Shown: positions 17,232 to 23,829 of the stretch, piece by piece | How the letters are laid out: each line of letters opens with the position of its first letter | How positions within the stretch are numbered: the stretch's first letter is position 1 | Origin: Rossellomorea aquimaris | Lineage (GTDB): Bacteria; Bacillota; Bacilli; Bacillales; Bacillaceae_B | Length of the DNA stretch: 40,625 bases | Direction of reading: 5' to 3' | Assembly: GCF_001877785.1 (NCBI RefSeq) | Contig: NZ_MINN01000075.1 | Location: 1 to 40,625 of the forward strand | Position numbers and translations under genes: made by a program | The notes under the pieces: generated by a model | What the model saw: only the letters and a program-made list of their open reading frames with translations | What the model was told of the DNA's origin: nothing | Database searches by the model: none

Positions 17232-17258
17232 CATATAGTACAAAGCTTGTACTATGTG
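17232..17258. promoter_or_regulatory. Near-perfect dyad upstream of yabP
   Basis: ATAGTACAA (17235-17243) and TTGTACTAT (17247-17255) are exact complements around AGC; CAT and GTG extend the arms with one G-U. It ends 5 bases before the yabP ribosome site. There is no T-run, so it is not a simple terminator; an operator or leader hairpin is possible. A SigE promoter expected for yabP is not clearly visible, though CATACATA at 17228 partly resembles a SigE -10. Confidence 0.45.
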
Positions 17259-17274
17259 AATGTGAGGGATAGAG

Positions 17275-17577
17275 ATGAACCAATATTATGATGGAAACAA
17301 AGACAAGACATCTTACCAGGAACATGATGTCATCATGAGAGGCAGGAAGCTGCTCGATATTACAGGCGTCAAACAGGTGGAAAGCTTCGATAACGAAGAA
17401 TTCCTGCTTGAAACGGTCATGGGCATCCTGTCGGTCAGGGGTCAGAATCTGCAAATGAAAAATCTTGATGTCGATAAGGGGATCGTCTCGATTAAAGGAA
17501 AGGTGTTTGACCTGATTTATCTGGACGAACACAATTCGGAGAAAGCTAAAGGACTCTTTAGCAAGCTGTTTCGATGA
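17275..17577 (+). CDS. yabP: Sporulation protein YabP
   Basis: A 100-residue spore-development protein of the YabP/YqfC family, required for efficient sporulation in B. subtilis; its biochemical role is not known. The family core is recognisable: HDVIMRGRKLLDITGVKQVESFDNEEF is divided into short beta-rich stretches ending in VSIKGKVFDLIYLD. No signal peptide or membrane segment is seen. ATG 17275 follows GTGAGGG. It overlaps yabQ by four bases (ATGA), so translation of the pair is coupled; YabQ is a membrane protein needed for the cortex, which suggests a common role at the forespore envelope. Confidence 0.92.
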   Translation: MNQYYDGNKDKTSYQEHDVIMRGRKLLDITGVKQVESFDNEEFLLETVMGILSVRGQNLQMKNLDVDKGIVSIKGKVFDLIYLDEHNSEKAKGLFSKLFR

Positions 17578-18221
17578 CCCTGACGACCCAGTTTTACACC
17601 ATGCTTTCAATGATCGGAATGGGAGCGTTATTTGGTGCGTCGCTGGATACGTACAACCGGTTCCTGAACAGGTCCCAGCGGAAGCGCTGGCTGGTATTCT
17701 TAAATGATCTGCTGTTTTGGATCTATCAGGCACTGGCCATTTTCTATATCCTGTTTTCAGTCAACTACGGGGAACTCCGCTTTTATATTTTCGTCGCGCT
17801 TCTATGCGGGTTTGCCGGCTATCAGGCACTGCTTAAGCAAGCGTATCTCCGCTTGCTGGAAAGACTGATCCTGTTTGTGATTTCACTTTATAATTTTTTG
17901 GTTGCCACAGTGAAAAAGCTGGTGTATTCGCCGATAAAATGGATAGTGGTTCTGCTGATCACGCTCGTTTTTTCAATAGCGAAAGGGCTATGGAAAACCG
18001 CAGCATTCCTGTTTAAAATCGTTTTTTCCATCTTTAGATGGGTGTTTAAGCTCGTATGGAGTCCGATTTGGTGGATTCTTAAAGGGATTTGGAATTTATT
18101 GCCGAATCATCTTACAAAAAGAGTCGAGAAGTTATATAATAAAATGGCAGGAATAACGATGTTCAATATCAAAAAAATATATAGAGTCATAGAAAAGGTG
18201 AAAAAGCGCTTCAAGAAATAG
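17574..18221 (+). CDS. yabQ: Spore cortex protein YabQ, membrane protein
   Basis: A 215-residue integral membrane protein; its B. subtilis counterpart localises to the outer forespore membrane and is needed for cortex formation. Hydrophobic segments are near residues 5-22, 40-60, 62-80 and 95-150, followed by an amphipathic tryptophan/lysine-rich stretch and a strongly basic tail (KVKKRFKK). The start ATG sits inside the yabP stop (ATGA overlap). The membrane segments are less conserved than yabP, so identification leans partly on position. Confidence 0.9.
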   Translation: MTLTTQFYTMLSMIGMGALFGASLDTYNRFLNRSQRKRWLVFLNDLLFWIYQALAIFYILFSVNYGELRFYIFVALLCGFAGYQALLKQAYLRLLERLILFVISLYNFLVATVKKLVYSPIKWIVVLLITLVFSIAKGLWKTAAFLFKIVFSIFRWVFKLVWSPIWWILKGIWNLLPNHLTKRVEKLYNKMAGITMFNIKKIYRVIEKVKKRFKK

Positions 18222-18236
18222 CGCCTTTTCCCTTTC
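18190..18236 (+). terminator. Possible terminator overlapping the yabQ end
   Basis: AAAAAGCGC and GCGCCTTTT can pair with one mismatch over an 11-nt loop; the T-tract is short and broken by C. The stop codon lies in the loop. Read-through into divIC is likely. Confidence 0.35.
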
Positions 18237-18267
18237 CTTCTGACTTTAGTAAAAAGGAGGTTTGGGA

Positions 18268-18642
18268 ATGAGGAAAAACGTTACGTCAATGGAAAATGAA
18301 TATGTTCGTCATCAGGAGCATATGCATAAGTCGTCATCGAAGAGAAAAAAACGTTTGGTCCGCAGATTATCCTTATTTTTTGTGTTAGTGCTGGCAATTA
18401 GTGGATTTATGGTCTCGACTCTCATTTCCAGAGCCCAAATGTTAGAAGAAAAACAAGCGGAAAAAACACAGTTGGAAAATAAAATGGAACAGCTGAAAGA
18501 TCACCAGAATGCCTTGGAAGAAGAGATCGTCAAGCTTAATGATGATGATTATATCGCCAAGCTTGCACGCCGCGATTACTTCTTATCCGATGATGGTGAA
18601 ATCATATTCAATATCCCGGAACCGGAGAAAAAGAAAGAATAA
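18268..18642 (+). CDS. divIC: Cell division protein DivIC (FtsB-like)
   Basis: A bitopic membrane protein of the divisome that pairs with FtsL and binds DivIB, needed for septal wall synthesis in growth and sporulation. The 124 residues contain a basic cytoplasmic part, one membrane segment at about 34-54 (RLSLFFVLVLAISGFMVSTL), a coiled coil at about 56-90 rich in E, K, L and Q, and the conserved extracytoplasmic motif DDYIAKLARRDYFLSDDGE. Start ATG 18268 is 7 bases after AAAAAGGAGG; an upstream in-frame TTG is too close to that site. Confidence 0.96.
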   Translation: MRKNVTSMENEYVRHQEHMHKSSSKRKKRLVRRLSLFFVLVLAISGFMVSTLISRAQMLEEKQAEKTQLENKMEQLKDHQNALEEEIVKLNDDDYIAKLARRDYFLSDDGEIIFNIPEPEKKKE

Positions 18643-18675
18643 GAAGAGGTGTCTTATTGACACTCTTTTTTTTAA
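18641..18675 (+). terminator. Terminator of divIC
   Basis: AAGAGGTGTC (18644-18653) pairs with GACACTCTT (18659-18667), with one bulged G, followed by a long T-run. Confidence 0.8.
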
Positions 18676-18734
18676 TTGGCTATAATATATAGTAAGGTTT
18701 ATCTTTTATAATTTTAAGGAGGAGCATTTCTTTT

Positions 18735-19157
18735 ATGTCAATCGAAGTAGGCAGCAAGTTACAGGGTAAGGTAACAGGCATTACAAATTTTGGAGCGTTC
18801 GTGGAGCTATCGGAAGGTTCAACTGGTTTGGTACACATTAGTGAGGTTGCAGACAATTACGTTAAGGATATCAATGAACACCTTAAAGTCGGTGACGAAG
18901 TAACGGTTAAAGTCATTAATGTAGAAAACGATGGAAAGATCGGATTATCCATCCGTAAAGCCAAAGATCAGCCACAACGCCCGCAGCGCCCACAGCGCCC
19001 TCAGCGTCCGCGTAACAACAAACCGACTGATACGCGTACGAAAGAAAATTTCGAACAGAAGATGGCGCGTTTCCTGAAAGACAGTGAAGACCGCCTGTCA
19101 TCTTTAAAGAAAAACACTGAATCGCGACGCGGCGGAAGAGGGGCGAAACGAGGTTAA
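18735..19157 (+). CDS. yabR: S1-domain RNA-binding protein YabR
   Basis: A 140-residue protein with one S1 (OB-fold) RNA-binding domain at residues 1-75 (VGSKLQGKVTGITNFGAFVEL, GLVHISEV, KIGLSIRKAK), similar to the S1 repeats of polynucleotide phosphorylase and general stress protein 13. After it comes an insertion of four QRP tripeptides in a row (about residues 81-92, DNA 18973-19010), then a charged helix and an arginine/glycine-rich end (SRRGGRGAKRG) that could add RNA affinity. It is slightly longer than B. subtilis YabR, mainly through the QRP run. ATG 18735 follows AAGGAGGAG by 9 bases; the gene ends in a strong terminator. Confidence 0.93.
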   Translation: MSIEVGSKLQGKVTGITNFGAFVELSEGSTGLVHISEVADNYVKDINEHLKVGDEVTVKVINVENDGKIGLSIRKAKDQPQRPQRPQRPQRPRNNKPTDTRTKENFEQKMARFLKDSEDRLSSLKKNTESRRGGRGAKRG

Positions 19158-19199
19158 CTTGCTGTCTATTAACTCATATAGCAGGTTGTACGACAGGAG

Positions 19200-19236
19200 C
19201 AGGCACATTCATTTATGAGTGTGCCTGTTTTTTTGT
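19200..19236 (+). terminator. Terminator of yabR
   Basis: CAGGCACA (19200-19207) pairs with TGTGCCTG (19220-19227), extended inward to a 12-bp stem with a TTTA loop, followed by T7. Confidence 0.92.
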
Positions 19237-19461
19237 TGAACTTTGTAAGGGGAATGGTCACGACGCGGTTATCGATTTCAATAATAAATTCATAATCTGG
19301 TTTTGGTTTGAAGGAAGGTTAGGCGGTTTTTCCGAATGCAGCCCCGTTTCTATGGAAAAAATCTGCATATCCTGCAGTAATACTGGTTTAGCTGCAAAAT
19401 AAACGGCCATTATAAACAATTTTAATACTGTAAAAAGGAGTTTTATCTACCGCCACCGAAT
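19237..19461. other. Gene-free stretch between yabR and the DinB-like gene
   Basis: Between the yabR stop and the next start there are 340 bp. Apart from the terminator and the dyad listed separately, I see no reading frame of substance, no A or B element and no convincing promoter; the sequence becomes A+T-rich near 19385-19450. Confidence 0.5.
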
Positions 19462-19483
19462 ATTTGTTTGTACACAGACAAAT
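19462..19483. promoter_or_regulatory. Inverted repeat at the DinB-like gene, candidate operator
   Basis: ATTTGTTTGT (19462-19471) and ACAGACAAAT (19474-19483) form a 10-bp dyad with one G-U, centred on AC. It directly abuts the ribosome site GGGGTGG, where a bound repressor or a leader hairpin could block expression. No cognate regulator lies next to it. Confidence 0.45.
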
Positions 19484-19497
19484 GGGGTGGAGCAAAT

Positions 19498-19968
19498 ATG
19501 AATAGAGAAGAACTTCTCGATCATCATGACTATTTTATTTTATGGCTGAAGGAATTGAAGGGTGTTGAAGAGGATAAATGGTTCGCACCGATGGAAGAAG
19601 GGAAATGGTCGATTGCTGAAAATGTTTCGCATATTATAAAATGGGACAAGTATATCCTCGAAAGTGTCCTGCCGAATATATCTGAAGGGGCTGTCCTCCC
19701 TGCATTTCCTGATTTCAACACGTTCAACAGGAAAGCTGCAGACTATGCCCGCGGCCGGATCACCCAGGAACGGCTCCTGGAGGAGGGTATTGAAACACGG
19801 AATTCCATCCTTCATTTTATTGACGGCCTGGATGAGAATCGGCTGGGAGAGTCCTTTGAAGTGGATGACCATCACTATACCCTGAGCGAGTTCTTTGACG
19901 ATTTCATCTGGCATGACAAGCATCACCAGAAACAGATCGAAGAGACACTCTATAAAGAGAAGGCATAA
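19498..19968 (+). CDS. DinB/YfiT-like four-helix metal-binding protein
   Basis: A 156-residue protein of the DinB-like superfamily, which includes metal-dependent thiol transferases and many uncharacterised stress proteins. The family outline is visible: a first helix LLDHHDYFILWLKEL, WSIAENVSHIIKWDKYI with the first histidine ligand (H45), and WHDKHHQKQI near the end with H139 and H142/H143, giving the expected three-histidine site. ATG 19498 follows GGGGTGGAG; ten in-frame codons upstream overlap the dyad and are not favoured. The gene has no counterpart at this place in B. subtilis, so it is probably an insertion. Substrate and role are not known. Confidence 0.82.
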   Translation: MNREELLDHHDYFILWLKELKGVEEDKWFAPMEEGKWSIAENVSHIIKWDKYILESVLPNISEGAVLPAFPDFNTFNRKAADYARGRITQERLLEEGIETRNSILHFIDGLDENRLGESFEVDDHHYTLSEFFDDFIWHDKHHQKQIEETLYKEKA

Positions 19969-19970
19969 GA

Positions 19971-20003
19971 AAAAAGACTATCCGGGATCCGGATAGTCTT
20001 TTT
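19971..20003. terminator. Bidirectional terminator between DinB-like gene and tRNAs
   Basis: GACTATCCGG (19976-19985) pairs perfectly with CCGGATAGTC (19989-19998) around a 3-base loop, flanked by A5 on the left and T5 on the right, so it can end the + strand gene and the - strand tRNA transcript. Confidence 0.92.
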
Positions 20004-20014
20004 CATTGTTTACC

Positions 20015-20055
20015 TTCAGCGCCAAACCCAGTTTAGGGCGCTTCCGCTTTTCTAG
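20015..20055. repeat. Short B-type fragment
   Basis: CAGCGCC...GGGCGCTTCCGCTTTTCT resembles the closing end of B elements (CCGCTTTTCT follows the outer arm in the copies at 3718-3967). Only the outer arms remain. It lies between the tRNA-Glu 3' end and the shared terminator. Confidence 0.5.
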
Positions 20056-20057
20056 TA

Positions 20058-20129
20058 TGACCCGTACGGGATTCGAACCCGTGTTACCGCCGTGAAAGGG
20101 CGGTGTCTTAACCGCTTGACCAACGGGCC
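20058..20129 (-). tRNA. tRNA-Glu (anticodon TTC)
   Basis: Read on the - strand, GGCCCGT pairs with ACGGGTC as acceptor stem, the anticodon stem CCGCC/GGCGG holds the loop CTTTCAC (anticodon TTC), and the T arm is ACGGG-TTCGAAT-CCCGT. Discriminator A is followed by TAC rather than CCA, so the 3' CCA must be added after transcription. It lies 10 bp downstream of tRNA-Met. Confidence 0.96.
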
Positions 20130-20139
20130 TAAAAAAATA

Positions 20140-20216
20140 TGGTAGCGGCGGAGGGGATCGAACCCCCGACCTCACGGGTATGAACCGTACGCTCTAGCCA
20201 GCTGAGCTACACCGCC
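20140..20216 (-). tRNA. tRNA-Met, elongator type (anticodon CAT)
   Basis: Read on the - strand, the 77-nt gene starts GGCGGTGTAGCTCAG, has anticodon stem TACGG/CCGTG with loop TTCATAC (CAT), the T arm GGGGG-TTCGATC-CCC and an encoded CCA end. It strongly resembles the B. subtilis elongator tRNA-Met, also found next to tRNA-Glu before spoIIE. A tRNA-Ile of the k2C type shares the CAT anticodon, but the body fits Met. Confidence 0.95.
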
Positions 20217-20240
20217 ATATGTATTTTAAGCACAAAATCT

Positions 20241-20269
20241 ATAATACATACAAACAAAAATCTTGTCAA
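20241..20269 (-). promoter_or_regulatory. Strong SigA promoter of the tRNA-Met-Glu unit
   Basis: On the - strand TTGACA (20269-20264) and TATTAT (20246-20241) are exactly 17 bp apart, 25 bp before tRNA-Met. Confidence 0.88.
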
Positions 20270-20340
20270 CAGAAATTATAAAAGAATTTGTCAAAATTCC
20301 TTCAAGTCAGTCTGCGTCTTGCGTATAGGAGCAAATTGGA

Positions 20341-20363
20341 AAAAAACACTCCGGTATGGAGTG
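20341..20363 (-). terminator. Orphan minus-strand terminator-like hairpin
   Basis: On the - strand CACTCC-ATACC-GGAGTG is followed by T6. No - strand gene lies to its right, so it may stop antisense transcription from the spoIIE side or be a relic. Confidence 0.45.
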
Positions 20364-20432
20364 AAATTATCAGAATATTATAACGTATCCGATAGAATGC
20401 CGTCGAAACATTCTTAGGCTTTATTCCCTCAT

Positions 20433-20466
20433 TTTGACAAACTTCTGAACTTGTCCCATTTATACT
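20433..20466 (+). promoter_or_regulatory. Spo0A-activated SigA promoter of spoIIE
   Basis: TTGACA (20434-20439) and TATACT (20461-20466) are 21 bp apart, too far for ordinary SigA promoters but typical of Spo0A-activated spoIIE and spoIIG. A perfect 0A box on the - strand (TTTGTCAAA, + strand TTTGACAAA at 20433-20441) overlaps the -35. Weaker boxes are visible at 20399-20407 and 20450-20458. Confidence 0.8.
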
Positions 20467-20498
20467 AAACAAAAAAGTAAATGGGGAGTGTTTGTTAC

Positions 20499-22991
20499 AT
20501 GGGTAAAGCCGATCAGTCAATCATAGAACCTGTTCAAAATGTAGACATTGAACACACCAGACTGGAATTTTCCAAAGGGATCAAGTCGGTTTATTCCAAA
20601 TTGGAATGGCTGTTTGTACAAAAAGGGATCGCACTGTTCATCATCGGATTTTTATTGGGAAGGGCACTCATTCTGTCACATTTGACTCCATTTGCCCTGC
20701 CTTTCTTTGCGTCAGTCTACCTTGTCCGGAGGGAGAAGTCTCCGATTGCTTTACTTGGACTGCTCGCCGGGGCCGTCACATTATCTTTCTCTAGTATTAC
20801 GTATACGTTTGCAAGTACGATACTATTCCTGTTAATTTTCCGGTTAACGCAGAAGTATCATAAAAATGAACTTAAATATGTAGCATTTTATGTGTTATTC
20901 ACTGCACTGAGTGTGAAGCTTGCCTTCAATTACATCCAGCAGGATCAGGTCCTGACCATCTATAACGGGGTCATGGCCATGATCGAGGCGACTCTTGCCT
21001 TTCTATTAACCTATATTTTCATACAAAGTATACCGCTTGTGACAGTGCAGCGGAGAAGGCGTTCACTCAAAACAGAAGAAGTAGTCAGCCTGATCATCCT
21101 GCTAGCGTCGATCATGACAGGCACGATCGGCTGGGCTGTATACAGTCTGTCCATCGAACATATCCTGTCCCGCTACCTGGTGCTGTTATTCTCTTTTGTG
21201 GCAGGGGCTACAATCGGGTCGACTGTCGGGGTCGTGACAGGTCTGATTTTCAGTCTGGCTAGTGTTGCGAGCTTTTATCAAATGAGTTTGCTTGCTTTTT
21301 CTGGACTTCTGGGCGGATTGATGAAAGAAGGAAAGAAATTTGGAGCGGCAATCGGTTTGCTGATCGCTACCCTTTTGATGGGGATGTACGGAGACAGTGA
21401 TACGGTTTTGACAAAAACATTGTATGAATCGGGCGTGGCGATCCTCTTATTGTTCCTGACTCCGCAGAGCCTCGCCCTTAAAATAGCCAAGCATATTCCG
21501 GGGACACCCGAGTACCAGCAGGAGCAGCAGGGGTATATGAGGCGGGTAAGGGATGTGACGGCGAACAGGGTCACTCAGTTTTCGTCTGTGTTTCAGGCGT
21601 TATCGAAAAGTTTTCAGCAGATTGAAGACCAATTTGAAGAGGAGGAAGATAAGGAGTTTGACTATTTCTTAAGCAATGTAACGGAAAAAACGTGTCAGAC
21701 ATGCTTTAAAAAGGATCAATGCTGGTCACGGAATTTCGATAAAACCTATAATCTGATGAAAGATGTGATGAATGAATTCGACCAGGGGAAAATACCCCTC
21801 AACCCGAGTCTTCACCGGGAATTGGACAAGCATTGTACAAAAGAAAAGAAGCTGCAGGATACGATTTATCAGGAACTGACCTTTTACCAGGCCAATTTGA
21901 AACTGAAAAAACAAGTAAAGGAGAGTAGGAGATTAGTAGCCGATCAATTACTTGGCGTTTCTGAAGTCATGGGGAACTTCGCGAAAGAGATTCAAAGAGA
22001 AAGGGAAAATCATTTTATACAGGAGGAGCACATCCTATCGAGTATCAATGAATTCGGGATTGATATAGAGAATATTGAAATCTACAATCTGGAACAGGGG
22101 AATGTTGATATAGATATTACGACCCCTTACTGCGGGGGTCATGGGCAGGGGGAGAAACTGATTGCTCCGATGCTTTCGGATATCGCCGGGGAGAATATTA
22201 TCCTGTTTAAGGAGGATTGTGCCCAATTTCCGAACGGATACTGTCAGATGACATTCAGGTCGGCAAAAAAATTCGTGGTCGATACAGGTGTATCGCATGC
22301 GGCCAAAGGAGGGGGGCTTGTATCGGGTGACAGTTATTCAATGATTGAACTTGGTGCCGGAAAGTTTGCGGTTGCGATCAGTGACGGTATGGGGAACGGG
22401 GAACGTGCCCATTATGAGAGCAACGAAACGCTCAGGCTGCTTCAAAAGATCCTTGAGTCGGGAATCGAGGAGGAGGTAGCAATCAAGTCCGTCAATTCCA
22501 TCCTGTCACTCAGGACGAATGATGAAATTTTTTCAACCCTTGACCTGGCAATGATCGACCTTCAAAATGCATCCTCTAAATTCCTCAAGATCGGTTCCAC
22601 ACCGAGCTTTATTAAGCGCGGGGATAAAGTGATGAAAATAGAAGCGAGCAACCTGCCGATGGGGATGCTGCAGCATGATTTTGATGTGGATGTCGTGTCG
22701 GAACAGCTGAAAGCGGGCGATCTGTTGATCATGATGAGCGACGGTGCCTTTGAAGGGCCGAAGCATGTAGAAAACTATGATGTCTGGATGAAACGAAAAG
22801 TGACGGAACTTCAAACGGATGACCCTCAGGAAGTGGCGGATATACTGATGGAAGAAGTGATACGTTCAAGTTCCGGTTTGATAGAAGACGATATGACCAT
22901 CATGGTATCGAAGATCAAACATAATATTCCGAAATGGGCGTCGATCCCAGTGCAAAAACCATATGAAAAGGATAAGAAAAGAATCTCCTAA
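20499..22991 (+). CDS. spoIIE: SpoIIE, membrane PP2C phosphatase activating SigF
   Basis: SpoIIE dephosphorylates SpoIIAA in the forespore to release SigF and also binds FtsZ at the polar septum. The 830 residues split into about ten membrane segments (to about residue 330), a central FtsZ-binding/oligomerisation region with a CQTCFKKDQCW cysteine cluster, and a C-terminal PP2C phosphatase (about 590-800). Metal-binding aspartates are in GDSYSM (D611), SDGMGNG (D629) and near the end in DDMTIMV. ATG 20499 is 10 bases after GGGGAG. The Spo0A-type promoter upstream fits expression at the start of sporulation. A weak hairpin with few T residues lies at 23052-23070. Confidence 0.98.
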   Translation: MGKADQSIIEPVQNVDIEHTRLEFSKGIKSVYSKLEWLFVQKGIALFIIGFLLGRALILSHLTPFALPFFASVYLVRREKSPIALLGLLAGAVTLSFSSITYTFASTILFLLIFRLTQKYHKNELKYVAFYVLFTALSVKLAFNYIQQDQVLTIYNGVMAMIEATLAFLLTYIFIQSIPLVTVQRRRRSLKTEEVVSLIILLASIMTGTIGWAVYSLSIEHILSRYLVLLFSFVAGATIGSTVGVVTGLIFSLASVASFYQMSLLAFSGLLGGLMKEGKKFGAAIGLLIATLLMGMYGDSDTVLTKTLYESGVAILLLFLTPQSLALKIAKHIPGTPEYQQEQQGYMRRVRDVTANRVTQFSSVFQALSKSFQQIEDQFEEEEDKEFDYFLSNVTEKTCQTCFKKDQCWSRNFDKTYNLMKDVMNEFDQGKIPLNPSLHRELDKHCTKEKKLQDTIYQELTFYQANLKLKKQVKESRRLVADQLLGVSEVMGNFAKEIQRERENHFIQEEHILSSINEFGIDIENIEIYNLEQGNVDIDITTPYCGGHGQGEKLIAPMLSDIAGENIILFKEDCAQFPNGYCQMTFRSAKKFVVDTGVSHAAKGGGLVSGDSYSMIELGAGKFAVAISDGMGNGERAHYESNETLRLLQKILESGIEEEVAIKSVNSILSLRTNDEIFSTLDLAMIDLQNASSKFLKIGSTPSFIKRGDKVMKIEASNLPMGMLQHDFDVDVVSEQLKAGDLLIMMSDGAFEGPKHVENYDVWMKRKVTELQTDDPQEVADILMEEVIRSSSGLIEDDMTIMVSKIKHNIPKWASIPVQKPYEKDKKRIS

Positions 22992-23088
22992 GGAAGGCGG
23001 TCTTCTCTATAAATATAGTGAATTGAAGTATAAATCCCTCCTGATTCGGCGAAGATGATACCATCTTTTGAATTAGGAGGGGAGTCTG

Positions 23089-23829
23089 ATGAAGACAGGT
23101 ACACTTCGTCAAATTCTATTGTTAACGGATGGCTGTTCGAACCAGGGTGAAGACCCGATTGCCATGGCGGCACTCGCAAAGGAGCAGGGGATAACGGTCA
23201 ATGTAATCGGAGTAATGGATAATGATGTGATTGATGATAACGGGATGCAGGAGATTGAAGGGATCGCCCTGTCAGGCGGCGGGGTCAGCCAGATTGTCTA
23301 TGCCCAGCAGCTGTCGCAGACGGTCCAGATGGTCACGAGGAAAGCGATGACCCAGACGCTGCAGGGACTGGTGAATAATGAACTGAAACAAATCCTCGGA
23401 AAATCGGCTTCGATGGAAGAATTACCTCCCGACCAGCGCGGGGAAGTGATGGAAGTGGTGGATGAGCTTGGCGAGAATGTGGACATGGAAGTGTTGATTC
23501 TTGTCGATACTTCTGCGAGCATGAAGCATAAGCTTCCGACGGTCAAGGAAGCCTTGTTGGATCTGTCTTTAAGCCTGAATGCGAGAATGGGAGACAACAA
23601 ATTTTCTGTATTTGTATTTCCCGGGAAACGACAGGATGTCGAAAAACTGCTGGATTGGACACCTAAACTTGAAACGCTTACGAGTATTTTCTCTAAATTG
23701 TCCCCAGGCGGTATCACCCCGACAGGTCCGGCCATTTCTGAAGCTCTGACATACTTTAAGAAAAAACGTTCATTAAGGGGATTGCTCTCTCGTGGCGATG
23801 ATGAACAATACTTCGAAGAAACCATTTAA
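23089..23829 (+). CDS. yabS: YabS, von Willebrand factor A-type protein
   Basis: A 246-residue cytosolic protein whose B. subtilis counterpart lies in the same place; its function is not known. The metal-ion-dependent adhesion site is recognisable but appears in an unusual order: LLTDGCSNQ (D14), normally in the second half of a vWA domain, comes first, while DTSAS (D140-S144) and GGITPTGP (T210), normally the first half, come later. The domain therefore looks circularly permuted. ATG 23089 follows AGGAGGGGAG. Its end overlaps the start of the kinase gene yabT by about 30 bases, so the two are translationally coupled; a role in presenting or regulating the kinase is a guess. Confidence 0.9.
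   Translation: MKTGTLRQILLLTDGCSNQGEDPIAMAALAKEQGITVNVIGVMDNDVIDDNGMQEIEGIALSGGGVSQIVYAQQLSQTVQMVTRKAMTQTLQGLVNNELKQILGKSASMEELPPDQRGEVMEVVDELGENVDMEVLILVDTSASMKHKLPTVKEALLDLSLSLNARMGDNKFSVFVFPGKRQDVEKLLDWTPKLETLTSIFSKLSPGGITPTGPAISEALTYFKKKRSLRGLLSRGDDEQYFEETI

Noticed and set aside
23052..23070. Terminator between spoIIE and yabS
   Set aside because: AAGATG/CATCTT is a 6-bp stem with almost no T-run, too weak to call.
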